DNA of 64,000 nt from Bordetella petrii (lineage in GTDB: Bacteria; Pseudomonadota; Gammaproteobacteria; Burkholderiales; Burkholderiaceae_B): assembly GCF_000067205.1 (NCBI RefSeq), contig NC_010170.1, positions 1,488,001 through 1,552,000 on the forward strand, read 5' to 3'. Below, in pieces: positions 1 to 7,475 of the stretch; the first letter of the stretch is position 1, and each line of letters starts with the position of its first letter. The position numbers and the translations under genes are program-made. The notes beneath the pieces are model-generated. The model saw nothing but the letters and a program-made list of their open reading frames with translations, was not told where the DNA came from and searched no databases.

Positions 1-51
1 AATAGATGAGACGACGCCTTCTATCGGGAGAAGCTTGCGAGATGGCGAACA

Positions 52-378
52 TCAAACCCGATTGTCATGGTCCTCATCCACCAAGGCACCTGCACGAACG
101 AGCTTCAGACACTTCTCCGTCTCTTCCATCAGGAAAGCCGCGCTGCATTCCAACGCACCTGCAACATTCAGGATTACCGCGAGCGTGGGCATGTGCTCAC
201 CCCGCTCGATCCGGCCCATGTGCGCCCGCTCAACTCCGGCCAAATTAGCCAGTGCTTCCTGTGCCGTCCCGCGCTCCGTCCTCAACACCTTTACCGCCAT
301 GCCAAAAGCCTTGGCCGGCTCCTCCTCAAAACGTTTACTGCCTGTAGGCCGGCCTCGCCTTATTTCACGCTTTTGCAT
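52..378 (-). CDS. XRE-family helix-turn-helix transcriptional regulator
   Basis: A protein of about 108 aa with a Cro/CI-type HTH in its middle (residues about 27-85, including GTAQEALANLAGVERAHMG and the RIERGEHMP turn). The N-terminus is basic (KREIRRGRPTGSKR) and the acidic C-terminus has no recognised domain. I use the ATG at 378; a TTG lies two codons upstream at 384. No good Shine-Dalgarno is visible before either. The start lies inside a near-perfect 36-bp palindrome, which suggests autoregulation. It is divergent from the LysR-like gene, so both probably share the AT-rich control region. Confidence 0.8.
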   Translation of the reverse strand: MQKREIRRGRPTGSKRFEEEPAKAFGMAVKVLRTERGTAQEALANLAGVERAHMGRIERGEHMPTLAVILNVAGALECSAAFLMEETEKCLKLVRAGALVDEDHDNRV

Positions 379-396
379 CTGCAAAATCGTGAAATA
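361..396. promoter_or_regulatory. Long imperfect palindrome over the XRE gene start
   Basis: Arms TATTTCACG (361-369) and CGTGAAATA (388-396) enclose TTTTGCA-TC-TGCAAAA (371-386), with only one unpaired base on each side. It overlaps the start codon of the XRE gene and is a likely operator for that protein. Confidence 0.5.
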
Positions 397-404
397 AGAG
401 CATA

Positions 405-423
405 AATTAAACCACGTTTAATT
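405..423. promoter_or_regulatory. AT-rich inverted repeat between divergent genes
   Basis: AATTAAAC-CAC-GTTTAATT, 8-bp perfect arms. It sits between the XRE gene and the LysR-like gene and is a second candidate regulator-binding site. Confidence 0.45.
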
Positions 424-484
424 AAACGCGAACTGCTATTATCTGGCATTGTTTACCGCATCCTTCTTGACAGGAGAGCCAGCC

Positions 485-1135
485 ATGCACAGCCAGCACG
501 CCCCTGATTCAGTACGGATCGCCGTCTCCTTTGGAGCCTTCACCGCTACGCTGACGGCGCTGTTGGCAAAGCAGCGCGCAGAGGAGCCCGGCACCGCGAT
601 ATGTCTCACAGAGGCTTCGTTTTCCGAGCAGGTTCGGGGAGTGAAGGAAGGCCGCTACGATCTTGGGTTTGCCGTTGCACCGCCCTCTGAAGCCGAACTG
701 CAAAGCGAGGTGCTGTGGCATGATGAGATTGCCGTAGCGGTTCCCGCGCTCTCACCGCTACTGGAGTTTGCGGAAATTACGCTGGAGAAGGCCGTGCAGT
801 ATCCCGTGGTGCTTTGGTCAGCAGAGCACTGTGAACCCCTTAGCGGTCAGGTCATGCAATTGTTGAACTCGGAGTCTCCGAAGCTCAATGTGGTTGACCA
901 CGCGAAGTCGTTCGAACTGATGGCCGTTCTGGTCGCTGCGGGCTACGGAATCGGCTTCGCGGCTAAGTCACGCATCGATACGGCGCGGAAGCTAGGCATC
1001 GTTATGCGGCCCCTGGCGGGATCGCCGAACGATCTGAGCACATATTTGTTGCGCGCGCCCAGCGCGCCTTCTTCGTTCACCGAACGACTGATCGAGCGAG
1101 CACGCAAACTCGACCAGTCTGTGTCATCCCATTGA
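485..1135 (+). CDS. LysR-type effector-binding domain protein without DNA-binding domain
   Basis: 216 aa. From the first residues it reads as the periplasmic-binding-like effector domain of LysR regulators (VRIAVSFGAFTATLTALLA, then YDLGFAVAPP, LWHDEIAVAVPALSPL, and VAAGYGIGFAA). The roughly 60-residue N-terminal winged HTH of a full LysR protein is missing, and no HTH is encoded in frame upstream. The ATG at 485 has AGGAGA upstream; an earlier in-frame start at 449 has no ribosome site. It could be a degraded regulator or an effector-sensing partner of the neighbouring XRE protein. The ligand is unknown. Confidence 0.7.
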   Translation: MHSQHAPDSVRIAVSFGAFTATLTALLAKQRAEEPGTAICLTEASFSEQVRGVKEGRYDLGFAVAPPSEAELQSEVLWHDEIAVAVPALSPLLEFAEITLEKAVQYPVVLWSAEHCEPLSGQVMQLLNSESPKLNVVDHAKSFELMAVLVAAGYGIGFAAKSRIDTARKLGIVMRPLAGSPNDLSTYLLRAPSAPSSFTERLIERARKLDQSVSSH

Positions 1136-1364
1136 CAGCTGCAAGATCTCACGCAGCGCCCCCTTGAACAGCATCTTCCGTGTCCGATATCGCTGACCAT
1201 GCTACCCGCCCGGAGGAACCACCCAAGTTCTGAATCCTGGACGCTGCGCAATACTCACTGGACGCTTGCTTTTCGCTGCTCCAGCCGACCATCATCCAGT
1301 GGCTCGCGGATGCGAAGTCCAGAAAGCGGGCTGACCTATGCACACGACCGATTCAAACCATTTC
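1136..1364. other. Intergenic region without a supported gene
   Basis: About 230 bases between the LysR-like gene and the TetR promoter. I see no convincing start, conserved protein or RNA structure. Confidence 0.6.
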
Positions 1365-1393
1365 TTGACTGATCGGTAAACTATAGGTCTAAT
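1365..1393 (+). promoter_or_regulatory. Promoter of the TetR gene with operator in the spacer
   Basis: TTGACT (1365-1370), a 17-nt spacer and TCTAAT (1388-1393) form a near-consensus sigma-70 promoter. The spacer contains the motif GATCGGTAAACTATAG (1371-1386), which recurs with 13 of 16 matches in front of the MFS gene. Confidence 0.7.
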
Positions 1394-1426
1394 CCTGCCT
1401 ATGCATTGCGTTGAAGGACACCAACC

Positions 1427-2008
1427 ATGAGCGGAAGGCCCAAGGAATACGACGACACCGCCGTCATTGATGCCGCGATGGATGTGTTCTGGACGAACGG
1501 TTTTGAGGCCAGTTCGACCCAGGAACTTTGTGAGCGCACAGGCTTGGGGCGCGGCAGTCTCTACCATGCCTTTGGCAGCAAGCAGAACCTCTATGAGCAG
1601 GCGTTACGTCGCTACCAGGAGTTGGGACTCAAGGCGCAGACCGAAATTCTCAACGGCCCTGGCACTGCCAAGGAACGCTTGCAGGCGCTGCTGCAATGGG
1701 GAGTGGATGGCGATCTAGATCCTGAAAAGCGCCGCAGTTGCATGGCGTTGTTTTCGGTCATGGAGCGCGGCAGCAAAGATCCGGTGATCGACCAGATCAA
1801 CCGTGCCTATGTCAACAGACTGGAGGCGGTTATCTGCCACGTCATCGCCGTCGGCCAACGCAATGGAGAGTTGGCCGATGATCGACCTGCATTGGAGGTC
1901 GCGCGCGCATTCTTGGCCAGCTACTACGGGCTGCGCATCCTCGGGCAATCCATGCCGGATCGCGCTTTCCTGTCCGATGTGCTGCAAGGGACGATAGCCA
2001 AGCTCTGA
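1427..2008 (+). CDS. TetR/AcrR-family transcriptional repressor
   Basis: 193 aa. The N-terminal HTH is typical of the family (residues about 8-55, including TQELCERTGLGRGSLYHAFG). The rest is the ligand-binding helical domain, with a C-terminal part like that of YxaF-type regulators. It most likely represses itself and the transporter immediately downstream, because the same 16-bp motif sits in both promoters. In ICEclc a TetR-type protein beside an efflux gene near the integrase (MfsR) also controls transfer; whether this protein does so is only an analogy. Confidence 0.85.
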   Translation: MSGRPKEYDDTAVIDAAMDVFWTNGFEASSTQELCERTGLGRGSLYHAFGSKQNLYEQALRRYQELGLKAQTEILNGPGTAKERLQALLQWGVDGDLDPEKRRSCMALFSVMERGSKDPVIDQINRAYVNRLEAVICHVIAVGQRNGELADDRPALEVARAFLASYYGLRILGQSMPDRAFLSDVLQGTIAKL

Positions 2009-2064
2009 ATGTCGAAGACGGATTGCCGGCCCGCAGGTCGGTTATTTTTGGCCTATTTTGTACC

Positions 2065-2080
2065 GAACGATAAACTTTAG
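2065..2080 (+). promoter_or_regulatory. Candidate TetR operator upstream of the MFS gene
   Basis: GAACGATAAACTTTAG matches the motif in the TetR promoter at 13 of 16 positions. It overlaps a possible -10 (TAAACT, 2071-2076) placed 17 nt after TTGGCC (2048-2053). Confidence 0.55.
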
Positions 2081-2092
2081 AAGGAGTTTCCC

Positions 2093-3262
2093 ATGCCATT
2101 GGTGGTTTACATCCTGGGGTTGACGATCTTCTCGTTGACCACCTCGGAATTCATGGTCGCGGGCATGATGCCGTCGCTGACGCAAGCGTTTGGCGTGTCG
2201 GTGACGCAGATCGGCTACCTGATCTCGCTGTATGCGATCGGCATGGTTGTCGGTGGGCCGCTGCTCACCGTCGGCCTGCTCAAGCTGCGCGTCCCCAACA
2301 AACAGGCGCTGCTATGGCTGCTGGGCTTCTACGCAGTCGCTCAATCGGTGGCCGCGTCCGCAACCAGCTACGACATCATGGCCGCCGCCCGGGTTGCCAC
2401 GGGTGTGGCCGGTTCGGCGTGCTTTGGCGTGTCGCTGGCGATCTGCGCCGAGATCGTAGGTGCCGAATCACGGGGACGCGCGGCGTCCATCGTGGTCGGC
2501 GGACTGATGCTGGCAACGGTGCTGGGCGTGCCCATTGCCACCATCATCGACCAGCACTGGGGCTGGCGCGCGAGTTTCTGGCTGGTGGTCGCTTTGGCCG
2601 TGCTTTGCGCCACGGTCATCACGTTTCTGGTGCCGCGTTCCAAGGCTGCCGGAACAGTCAGTCTGGGTGCAGAACTGGCGGAGTTCAAGAACCGACACCT
2701 ATGGGCGGCCTATGCCACCAGCGGTTTGATTATCGGCGCGACGTTCGCGGCCTTCAGCTATTTCGCCCCGATCCTGACCGAAGTGACCGGCTTCGCTGCC
2801 GCCTCGATCCCCTGGCTGCTGGGCGTCTATGGCGCAGCGAATGTTGTGGGGAACATGGTCGTCGGGCGCTACGCGGACAAGCACACCATGCCGATCATGG
2901 TGTGGGGCCTGATCGTGCTGGGTGCTGCCTTGGCGGTGTTCTCCATCTTTGCTCAGAACCAGGTTCTCAGCCTTGGCGCGCTGATCGTGATTGGTCTGGT
3001 CGGTGTTCCGATGAATCCCGCCATGATCGCCCGCGTCATGAAGACCGCTCACCCCGGTGCGTTGGTCAATACCGTCCATACGTCTGTCATCAACATCGGT
3101 CTTGGCGTCGGTGCGTGGGTCGGTGGCTTGGGCATTGCGGCCGGCTACGGGAATCGCTCGCCGTTGTGGGTCGGTGTCGCATTGGCGGTTCTCGGCCTGC
3201 TCAGCCTGTTGCCCTATCTCGGACGGAAAGCCGCGAGCCGCGCGCTGACTGTCGGCCAATAG
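2093..3262 (+). CDS. MFS efflux transporter (DHA1-type)
   Basis: 389 aa, the usual length for a 12-helix DHA1 drug/proton antiporter in the inner membrane. It opens with a helix (VVYILGLTIFSLTTSEFMVAG) and has hydrophobic spans throughout. The family signature region lies around residues 65-125 (RVATGVAGSACFGVSLAICA, then GAESRGRAASIV), and WGWRASFW follows helix 5. The start has a strong site (GAAGGAG). It forms an operon-like pair with the TetR gene 84 nt upstream. The substrate cannot be told from sequence; chloramphenicol-type, arabinose-type and sugar exporters share this architecture. Confidence 0.85.
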   Translation: MPLVVYILGLTIFSLTTSEFMVAGMMPSLTQAFGVSVTQIGYLISLYAIGMVVGGPLLTVGLLKLRVPNKQALLWLLGFYAVAQSVAASATSYDIMAAARVATGVAGSACFGVSLAICAEIVGAESRGRAASIVVGGLMLATVLGVPIATIIDQHWGWRASFWLVVALAVLCATVITFLVPRSKAAGTVSLGAELAEFKNRHLWAAYATSGLIIGATFAAFSYFAPILTEVTGFAAASIPWLLGVYGAANVVGNMVVGRYADKHTMPIMVWGLIVLGAALAVFSIFAQNQVLSLGALIVIGLVGVPMNPAMIARVMKTAHPGALVNTVHTSVINIGLGVGAWVGGLGIAAGYGNRSPLWVGVALAVLGLLSLLPYLGRKAASRALTVGQ

Positions 3263-3478
3263 CATCCCTTACGGTCGACTGTGAGCGGCCGAGCAGAGCC
3301 GCGTGTACCATCAGACTTTGCCCGCCCACGCCGCATTCGCCCGTGGCCAGGATGGCGGGATGCAAGGCGTTTCGCCAGGGTGACACTGCTTTCGCTGACA
3401 CCGTGACCCAACGGATGACTGGCCGACAGCACAGCGCTCCGGGCATCGCATCCCAGTATCGCCGCGCGCAGTCGGTTT

Positions 3479-5314
3479 CTACGCCAGCCGAAGCATCGGC
3501 TGACTGTCCTTCAACGAAAAACACACCGCCATAACGACTTCATGCAGGTTCTCCGCGGTCACAGCGTCGACCGGCGCAAGGCCCTTGAAGTCATCGTGCG
3601 GCTGGGAAAGCGCACGGTAGATTTCCCATGAGTCCGCCTCGCGTGCGAACTTGAGTACCGCCTGGATCAGCTTGTGTTTCAGCGGCGTGAAATGCCAGTC
3701 CGGAACGCGCTGCCCCAGGTTGCCGAGGCTGAGTGCCAACATCTTGCGTCCGCTGATTTCGTAGCTTATCCATCGCCGCGACTTGCCAGCCATCTTCGCA
3801 AAATCGGCTGCGGAAAGAAGGTGTGGCGAATTGAAGATGTCCAACCGCTCCAGTTGCTCGCGCTGGCTTTCTGACAAGACCGGTGGTGTGCGCGGTCCCG
3901 TGATAGCGGACAGTCGATGCACGGAGTCCGGCAGCGTCGGCATACCCGCTCCAGGCTTCGAGACCAACACGATAGGGGCAGGCGGAATTGCGGCTTCAGC
4001 ACCCTCTGGCACTTCATCAGGCACCTCCGGGACACCTTCCAGATGAACGGTCAGGTGCATGCTCGCTGCCTCGACCTGATGCTGCTCGAACAGATCAAGC
4101 CGATCAGCCCAATCCTGCATCATGCGTCGGCGTTGCTCCACGTATTCGGCGTGGTTGTAGGCGGCGCTCACCTTGTCGGGATCTGAATGCGAAAGCTGCG
4201 CATCGACCCAGACTTTCGGATACCCGATTTCATTCAGTGCGGTCGAAATCGTCGCGCGGATACCGTGTCCCGTCAATTGATCGGTGTAGCCCATACGCTT
4301 GAGCGCCTGATTCAAGGTGTTCTCGCTGATGCGCTTCTTCAGGTCCCAGCCATGGGAGAACAGGTAGCGCTGTGCCGGCTTGAACTGCTCCAGCATGTGC
4401 TGGACGATCTCCATGGCCTGTGCCGACAGAGGCACAATGTAGGGAGGAATATCACCAGGCCGCTTACCCTCCTTGCGCATCTCAAGCTGCAACTGTTTCA
4501 CGACCTCCGGGGGGATGATCCATAGGCCTTGGTCAAGATGGAACTGATCCGGTGTCGCCAGGCGCAACTCCCCGGTACGCACCCCTGTCAGGAACAACAG
4601 CCGCAGCCCGAGTTGGGTCTGAAGACGTCCGTGATACTTGCGCAGCCTTGACAGCATCGCCGGCAACTCATCCATCCGCAGGAACGGATTGTGACGAACA
4701 GGGGGCATTGGCAGCGCCACCACATCCAGATCGAACGCGGGGTTCTGCGGCAAGCCGGGCACGATGATCAGCGCGTAGCGGAACATCTGCCTGAACCAAG
4801 TGCGTACCTTCTCTGCCACGCTGAGGGCCTTCCGCCGTTCGATCTTGGCAACGACCTCCAGAAGGTCGGGCCGCTGAATTTCGTAGACAGGGCGTTTTCC
4901 AAGCGTCGGCAGAATGTCTTTCTTGAAGATGCGAAGGATCTGCGTCAGCGTGCTCTGCCGTCCCTCCTTGAGGACAAGCCTGCGGTGCTCGACCCATTTG
5001 TCGAACACGGCCTGGAAGGTGTGTTCATCGGCCAGTCGGACGGCCTGCCGCTTCTGTTTACGATCCGCTCGGGGATTGATGCCCTTGGCCAGCAGAGCAC
5101 GAGCCGCATCGCGAAGGCCGCGCGCTTCCCGAAGGCCAACTTCCGGGTAGGTGCCCAACGACATGCGCTTCTGCTTGCCAGCCCAGTAGTAACGGTAGTG
5201 CCAAGTCTTGCCTCCGGTCGGAGAGACCGCGAGGGAGAGGCCATCGATGTCGCTGATAGTGTAAGCCTTGCCGGTCGCCTTGGCGTTCCGGGCGGCCATA
5301 TCTGAGAGTGCCAT
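3479..5314 (-). CDS. int: ICE tyrosine integrase (ICEclc/P4 type)
   Basis: 611 aa. An N-terminal arm-binding DUF4102 domain (1-95), a core-binding domain (100-200) and the catalytic domain (215-405) carry Arg246 (GVRTGEL), His350-x-x-Arg353 (GHGIRA), His376 (LSHSDPD) and a tyrosine in the AYNHAEY stretch (386-391). About 180 further residues follow, as in ICEclc-type integrases, which are longer than phage P4 integrase. The start has GGAG 7 nt upstream. It catalyses integration and excision at the tRNA-Gly 3' end; the att core lies 227 bp from its start. A terminator (5473-5493) sits between it and an outward promoter at 5627-5655, so expression is probably gated. Confidence 0.95.
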   Translation of the reverse strand: MALSDMAARNAKATGKAYTISDIDGLSLAVSPTGGKTWHYRYYWAGKQKRMSLGTYPEVGLREARGLRDAARALLAKGINPRADRKQKRQAVRLADEHTFQAVFDKWVEHRRLVLKEGRQSTLTQILRIFKKDILPTLGKRPVYEIQRPDLLEVVAKIERRKALSVAEKVRTWFRQMFRYALIIVPGLPQNPAFDLDVVALPMPPVRHNPFLRMDELPAMLSRLRKYHGRLQTQLGLRLLFLTGVRTGELRLATPDQFHLDQGLWIIPPEVVKQLQLEMRKEGKRPGDIPPYIVPLSAQAMEIVQHMLEQFKPAQRYLFSHGWDLKKRISENTLNQALKRMGYTDQLTGHGIRATISTALNEIGYPKVWVDAQLSHSDPDKVSAAYNHAEYVEQRRRMMQDWADRLDLFEQHQVEAASMHLTVHLEGVPEVPDEVPEGAEAAIPPAPIVLVSKPGAGMPTLPDSVHRLSAITGPRTPPVLSESQREQLERLDIFNSPHLLSAADFAKMAGKSRRWISYEISGRKMLALSLGNLGQRVPDWHFTPLKHKLIQAVLKFAREADSWEIYRALSQPHDDFKGLAPVDAVTAENLHEVVMAVCFSLKDSQPMLRLA

Positions 5315-5407
5315 GCTCCAGCTCCTGAACTATGAGTCAGGACTAGATGCTTGTCTCGTTGACCTCGCTCCTCCAGCAACAATCCGGAAAGCGCCTCACC
5401 CGTATTC

Positions 5408-5431
5408 ATGGACTTAAAAATGGACTTAAAA
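5408..5431. repeat. Two tandem copies of a 12-bp repeat upstream of int
   Basis: ATGGACTTAAAA occurs twice head to tail (5408-5419, 5420-5431), between the integrase start and att. Spacing of about one helical turn fits arm-type binding sites for the integrase or a directionality factor. Confidence 0.6.
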
Positions 5432-5472
5432 GTCCCGGATGTTGGCGGTTTCCAGTGGACGTCACTGGAATG

Positions 5473-5493
5473 AAAAAAGGGCCTTTCGGCCCT
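5473..5493 (-). terminator. Rho-independent terminator between att and int
   Basis: On the minus strand AGGGCC-GAAA-GGCCCT is followed by six T. It stops transcription heading into int from the tRNA side or from the promoter at 5627-5655. It could also act weakly on the plus strand (GTTTT follows). Confidence 0.75.
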
Positions 5494-5540
5494 GTTTTCA
5501 ATGGCTTGCAGAATTCAGTGGAACTCTACAGAACCTAAAT

Positions 5541-5558
5541 TGGAGCGGGAAACGAGAC
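5541..5558 (-). other. ICE attachment core: 18-bp 3' end of tRNA-Gly, attP-like
   Basis: The minus strand reads GTCTCGTTTCCCGCTCCA, the 3' end with CCA of tRNA-Gly(GCC) and, from memory, the ICEclc att core. The bases to its right (GTTTACTAGG on the plus strand) do not continue into a tRNA, so this is not the copy joined to the intact tRNA gene. An integrase end lies on one side and the parA end on the other, which is the arrangement of a circular attP or of a junction between tandem ICEs. Confidence 0.85.
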
Positions 5559-6344
5559 GTTTACTAGGGCAGTAAGTCGTTGATTCCCAAGCTCTTTCTT
5601 CGCCGAGGTGGCCAGCGAAGACCTAGATTGTAGCCTATTTTTTCGTCCCCGCCAACAAAGATCGTCCAAAGAGTTCCACTGGCATCCATAGACCCACACC
5701 CAGCACACCAGACCCGCAGTCGTCACAACGTCATCGGCGACGGTCTCGAACTGGCCGCCCGTGCCCCTGCTCTCAGTTCCCGCATCCGCTTCCGCGATGA
5801 CGCCCAGGCCGATCCTCTCGGTGCCGGCCCAGTTCGGATGCCATCTACGAGCCGCATGCAACGCGCATTGCATTGCCCGTCTGCGCAAGCAAGTCACGCA
5901 GGAAGAACGCGCACCCTAGCCGTGGCGCGTCAGCACGCGATTCTTTATCGGTATATCAGGATGCCAGGGCGGGTATGACAGGCGTGGATTCGCCCAGTTT
6001 TCCTAGACCTTGGACAACGACCACCATCTCGTCGCGCCTTGTGAAACCGCTGGCATATAAGGCCATACCGAGACAGATTTGCAGAATCCGCAACTTATTA
6101 CGACGCTGATAGCGTGAGCGTCACTGTCGAGCCTACGTCCCGATGCTCGACCTTCTAGCGGCCGATGAATTTTTGCACATTGGGCACATGACAGCCACCG
6201 GTAAAAGCGCACTGGTGAGAAGTGCTCAAGCACCCATAACGGACCGGGCCTCGGGGCTCGTTTCCTACACAGACAACTGCCCGACCACGGGGTCGGCGTC
6301 AAAGGAGTCGGCCATGTAGTTCTTCTCCTGGAAGGAGACGGAGC
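5559..6344. other. Non-coding terminal region of the ICE
   Basis: About 790 bases between att and the first ICE gene. It holds the leftward promoter at 5627-5655, one arm-type motif (5670-5681) and a small hairpin near 6282-6297 (CCGACC-ACGG-GGTCGG overlapping). I find no protein with a ribosome site or known family here. Confidence 0.6.
5627..5655 (-). promoter_or_regulatory. Outward promoter reading through att toward int (Pcirc-like)
   Basis: On the minus strand TTGGCG (5655-5650), a 17-nt spacer and TACAAT (5632-5627) make a good sigma-70 promoter. It starts inside the parA end of the element and points across the att core into int. ICEclc has a promoter in this position that drives int only when the ends are joined. 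Confidence 0.65.
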
Positions 6345-7100
6345 ATGCACGAGAACAAGAATGATGCACCAACATCAAAGGTGTTCTACCGCCCGATCGA
6401 AGCGTCCATCCGCTGGGCTGGGCTGCTGCGATACGAGCAGGTGATCCTGGCCTCGGTTTTATCGCCAAGGAATCTGCCACAGTCGTTGGATTGCCCGCGC
6501 TGGGGCGAACTGCGGCTATACACCGACCGAATCTACGACGGCATCCTCAATGGGGAACTGCCCTTCGGGCAGAACGGCATCACAACACGCGATACCGCAC
6601 TGATCGAGTCCCTTGATCTGACGGTTCGCCACGTCGATCTGAAGCGATGGATGCGCCAGCACTACCCCGAGCAGCGGCCCGGCTTTCTCTTCTCTCGCAG
6701 CGAACGCATCGCCCATCCCGTCATCTCCCTGGAGACCGGCCAAGCCATGCTGGTCGAGCGATTGGCCCTCAAATCCGCTCTGGAGCAGTGCAAGCGCCAA
6801 ATGCGCGAGCTGCAAGAACAGCACGACGCGCTACTCAAGCAGTCCACGGTCATTCCCGCCTGCGCGCAATGCCCCATCAGCGACCGGGCCGAGGCCACCT
6901 ACCTCCACATCATCGGCACCATGCTGGAACTGATGCTCGGCCAATCTCCGTCGGGCACACCGTATTCCAGTTTCAATAGCCAGGAGGCTATCGCTACCGC
7001 GATGATCGCGCATCACGGCGAACTCATGGGCATTACCGATCGCACGCTGCAAGCCAAGTTTGCACAAGCCCGCCGCAAGCTGCGGGCCGCCGTTTCCTGA
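6345..7100 (+). CDS. bisR: BisR-like ICE activator (no Pfam family recognised)
   Basis: 251 aa, first gene from the element end, with GGAG before its ATG. The C-terminus (about 215-250, MGITDRTLQAKFAQARRKL) reads as a helix-turn-helix. A central stretch (about 130-170) is coiled-coil-like, followed by a Cys pair (CAQC). In ICEclc the regulator BisR is, as I recall, also 251 aa without a Pfam domain, and activates the alpA promoter; gene position and length agree here. The symbol therefore rests on position, size and memory of that system, not on an alignment. Confidence 0.6.
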   Translation: MHENKNDAPTSKVFYRPIEASIRWAGLLRYEQVILASVLSPRNLPQSLDCPRWGELRLYTDRIYDGILNGELPFGQNGITTRDTALIESLDLTVRHVDLKRWMRQHYPEQRPGFLFSRSERIAHPVISLETGQAMLVERLALKSALEQCKRQMRELQEQHDALLKQSTVIPACAQCPISDRAEATYLHIIGTMLELMLGQSPSGTPYSSFNSQEAIATAMIAHHGELMGITDRTLQAKFAQARRKLRAAVS

Positions 7101-7219
7101 TATTTGCAAGCCCGAATCTGCGGTCACGGAAACCGCATTTACGGTGGCCTGAGACAGAAGTCGACATTTGAATAGGTGTCACGCCAACAAACGCCACTGA
7201 GCGTTCAGGAGTGACCGCC

Positions 7220-7432
7220 ATGTCGCAGATACCTGTACTACCGCCCAACGAGCGCCGCATCTTGCGTCTCGATGAAGTCGAGGCCAAGTCCGGCTTCAAG
7301 CGTGCCCACATCTACAACCTGATGCGTGCCGGCAAGTTCCCCCAGGCGCTGCGTCTGGGCGTGCGTGCAGTGGGCTGGGATTCGGTCGAGATCGACCAGT
7401 GGATCGCCGAACGTCTCAACAATCGCACCTGA
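7220..7432 (+). CDS. alpA: AlpA-family regulator
   Basis: 70 aa, a small winged-helix MerR-like protein of the AlpA/excisionase type: RILRLDEVEAKSGFKRAHIY followed by MRAGKFPQALRLG and the terminal WDSVEIDQWIAERL. I choose the ATG at 7220, 9 nt after AGGAG; the upstream GTG at 7211 abuts that site. It heads the parA-shi-parB cluster, 43 nt before parA. AlpA relatives act as transcription activators or directionality factors for neighbouring integrases. Confidence 0.9.
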   Translation: MSQIPVLPPNERRILRLDEVEAKSGFKRAHIYNLMRAGKFPQALRLGVRAVGWDSVEIDQWIAERLNNRT

Positions 7433-7475
7433 GCGGCTCTCCCTCGGAATTCCCTATCCCTAGACGGAGAGCGCC

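Larger units (their letters stand above)
1..5558. mobile_element. Left-end segment of an ICE (integrase end plus cargo), partial
   Basis: This segment carries the integrase, whose 5' end faces the att core at 5541-5558, and accessory regulators and an efflux gene beyond it. In ICEclc-type elements the integrase lies just inside one end and points inward, so this ICE extends left, out of the window. It may be a second, tandem ICE or the other end of the same element in circular form. Confidence 0.7.
5450..5681. repeat. CAGTGGAA motif family flanking the att core
   Basis: TTCCAGTG-GACGT-CACTGGAA is an inverted pair at 5450-5470. CAGTGGAACTCT (5516-5527) and its exact complement AGAGTTCCACTG (5670-5681) flank the att core at 5541-5558. 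Repeated short motifs on both sides of a core site are the usual arrangement of integrase arm sites. Confidence 0.55.

Noticed and set aside
2314..3534. 406-codon open frame overlapping the MFS gene
   Set aside because: Arg/Gly-rich shadow in another frame of a clear MFS transporter.
5559..5640. A complete tRNA-Gly gene beside the att core
   Set aside because: Only the last 18 bases match; the next bases do not form the T-arm or anticodon stem, so no tRNA gene is present.
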